A stretch of 5,379 nucleotides of DNA from JBOHBN01 sp050698355 (lineage in GTDB: Bacteria; Actinomycetota; Actinomycetes; Streptosporangiales; WHST01): assembly GCA_050698355.1 (NCBI GenBank), contig JBOHBN010000159.1:1-5379 (forward strand), written 5' to 3'. The notes under the pieces are model-generated. The model did no database searches, was not told where the DNA came from, and saw nothing but the letters and a program-made list of their open reading frames with translations. Numbering within the stretch: the first letter of the stretch is position 1; every line of letters starts with the position of its first letter. The position numbers and the translations under genes were made by a program. Shown one piece after another: positions 4,319-5,379 of this stretch.

Positions 4319-5379
4319 ATGACCGAGATAGAGGTCGGCAAGGCCAAGCGCGGGCACCTGGCGTACGGGTTCGAGGACGTCGCGATCGTGCCGTCGCGCC
4401 GCACCCGCGACCGCGAGGAGGTCTCGGTCGCCTGGCAGATCGACGCGTACAGGTTCGAGATGCCGCTCGTCGTCCCGCCGATGGACAGCGTCGTGTCGCC
4501 GCGCACCGCTATCACGATCGGCAACCTCGGCGGCCTCGCCGTGCTCGACCTCGAGGGCTTGTGGACCAGGTACGAGGACCCGTTGCCGATGCTCGACGAG
4601 ATCCGCACCCTGGACGATTCCACGGCCACCCGCCGGCTGCAGGAGATCTACTCCGCGCCGATCCGCGAGGAGCTGATCGGCCAGCGCATTCAAGAGATCA
4701 GGCAGGGTGGGGTGGTCGCGGCGGCCGCGCTCACCCCGCAGCGCACCGCCCAGTACTACAAGGCGGTGCTCGACGCCGGTGCCGACCTGTTCGTGATCCG
4801 GGGCACCACGGTGTCCGCCGAGCACGTCTCCAGCCGCGCCGAGCCGCTGAACCTCAAGCAGTTCATCTACGAGCTGGACGTACCGGTCGTGGTCGGGGGC
4901 TGCGCGACGTACCAGGCGGCGCTGCACCTGATGCGTACGGGTGCGGCCGGTGTCCTGGTCGGGTTCGGCGGTGGCGCCGCGCACACGACCCGCAAGGTGC
5001 TGGGGGTCGCCGTCCCGATGGCCACCGCCGTCGCGGACGTGGCCGCGGCCCGCCGCGACTACCTCGACGAGTCCGGCGGCCGGTACGTCCACGTGATCGC
5101 GGACGGCGGGGTGACCCGCAGCGGCGACCTCGCCAAGGCGCTCGCGTGCGGGGCGGACGCGGTGATGGCCGGCTCGCCGTTCGCCCGCGCCGAGCAGGCG
5201 CCCGGCCGCGGCTACCACTGGGGGAGCGAGGCGCATCACCCCGACCTCCCGCGGGGGGGCGCGGGTGAAGGTCGCCACCATCGGCACCCTGGCGCAGATC
5301 CTGCACGGCCCGTCCACCGTCGCCGACGGCATGCTGAACCTGGGGGGCGCGCTCCGGCGCACCATGGCCACCTCTGGTT
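4319..5379 (+). CDS. guaB3: GuaB3, IMPDH-related protein; apparent frameshift, runs off window
   Basis: This is the GuaB3-type paralogue of IMP dehydrogenase, a single TIM barrel without CBS domains. The frame from ATG 4319 gives MTEIEVGKAKRGHLAYGFED (1-20), IVPSRRTR (23-30) and AWQIDAYRFEMPLVVPPMDS (38-57), all typical of actinobacterial GuaB3. Around 211-234 it aligns without gaps to the GuaB active-site loop, but Cys310 is replaced by His222 (AAHTTR), and GuaB Asp254 corresponds to Arg161. The phosphate-site motif ADGG (261-264) is kept. Canonical IMPDH chemistry is therefore doubtful, and its substrate is unsettled. After PRG (311-313) the frame is lost in a run of seven G (5253-5259); the family sequence resumes one base later as VKVATIGTLAQILHGPS and continues as LNLGGALRRTMATSG to the window end. 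About 20 residues and the stop are missing. GGAAGG (4303-4308) is the SD, 10 bases from the ATG; it is co-transcribed with guaB by spacing. Confidence 0.9.
   Translation, partial: MTEIEVGKAKRGHLAYGFEDVAIVPSRRTRDREEVSVAWQIDAYRFEMPLVVPPMDSVVSPRTAITIGNLGGLAVLDLEGLWTRYEDPLPMLDEIRTLDDSTATRRLQEIYSAPIREELIGQRIQEIRQGGVVAAAALTPQRTAQYYKAVLDAGADLFVIRGTTVSAEHVSSRAEPLNLKQFIYELDVPVVVGGCATYQAALHLMRTGAAGVLVGFGGGAAHTTRKVLGVAVPMATAVADVAAARRDYLDESGGRYVHVIADGGVTRSGDLAKALACGADAVMAGSPFARAEQAPGRGYHWGSEAHHPDLPRGGAGEGRHHRHPGADPARPVHRRRRHAEPGGRAPAHHGHLW
5253..5259 (+). other. guaB3: G7 homopolymer at the guaB3 frameshift
   Basis: Upstream of this run guaB3 is read in the frame of ATG 4319. Downstream, the conserved family sequence is in the frame of GTG at 5265, one base later. 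Six G instead of seven would give P-R-G-A-R-V-K-V, which aligns without gaps to my recollection of Streptomyces GuaB3 (P-R-G-K-K-V-D-L). This is either a sequencing or assembly indel, or a real slippage mutation. Confidence 0.85.

Noticed and set aside
4561..5268. 235-codon plus-strand frame inside guaB3
   Set aside because: It is an out-of-frame shadow. The true guaB3 frame from 4319 matches the family throughout up to the G7 run.
2759..5371. 870-codon open frame on the minus strand opposite guaB and guaB3
   Set aside because: It is antisense to two clearly conserved genes. Its product is a low-information Arg/Asp/Val/Gly-rich sequence typical of the shadow frame in high-GC DNA, with no recognisable domain.
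1..5379. CRISPR array, tRNA/rRNA genes, insertion sequences or prophage parts
   Set aside because: No regularly spaced direct repeats, no cloverleaf, no transposase or integrase, and no terminal repeats were seen; the gene order is a conserved chromosomal block.

Overview
The window is very GC-rich and carries the conserved actinobacterial block sigD/shbA-type sigma factor, RsdA-type anti-sigma factor, DUF5319 protein, guaB (IMP dehydrogenase) and guaB3. The same order is known around sigD-rsdA-Rv3412-guaB2-guaB3 of Mycobacterium tuberculosis and, without rsdA next door as far as I recall, around shbA-guaB of Streptomyces. Serine/proline-rich tails, GTG starts, Shine-Dalgarno (SD)-coupled overlaps and hairpin terminators without a T-run all fit a high-GC actinomycete. 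I cannot name the genus: having rsdA argues against a typical Streptomyces, and the proteins are clearly diverged from Mycobacterium.

Layout. Bases 1-21 read GHGHGH-stop and are probably the His-rich C-terminal end of GroEL1, followed by a 15-bp perfect hairpin (40-72). Bases 73-418 are non-coding and unusually rich in inverted repeats: a four-module CACGGG/CCCGTG cluster (190-247), a perfect 7-1-7 palindrome (302-316), candidate -10 boxes, and a hairpin just before the ribosome binding site. Then come sigD (419-1189) and rsdA (1186-2247), overlapping by 4 bases. The gene for the DUF5319 protein (2257-2670, minus) converges on rsdA with only 9 bases between them, and both stop codons lie inside one short hairpin. 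A 130-bp divergent region (2671-2800) with nested inverted repeats separates it from guaB (2801-4300), which is followed after 18 bases by guaB3 (4319 to the window end).

How the genes work together. The sigma factor and its membrane-anchored anti-sigma factor form a co-translated regulatory pair. GuaB catalyses the committed step of GMP synthesis (IMP to XMP). GuaB3 is a CBS-less paralogue whose active-site cysteine position is a histidine. The DUF5319 protein has no known function; its conserved position between the sigma module and guaB, and its shared promoter region with guaB, are the only clues to its role.

Main anomaly. guaB3 contains an apparent +1 frameshift in a run of seven G (5253-5259): the family sequence continues perfectly in the next frame. 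I see no wholly new system in this window; the strongest less-described signals are the repeat-dense sigD upstream region, the symmetrical divergent promoter region of the DUF5319 gene and guaB, and the unusual extracytoplasmic part of the anti-sigma factor.
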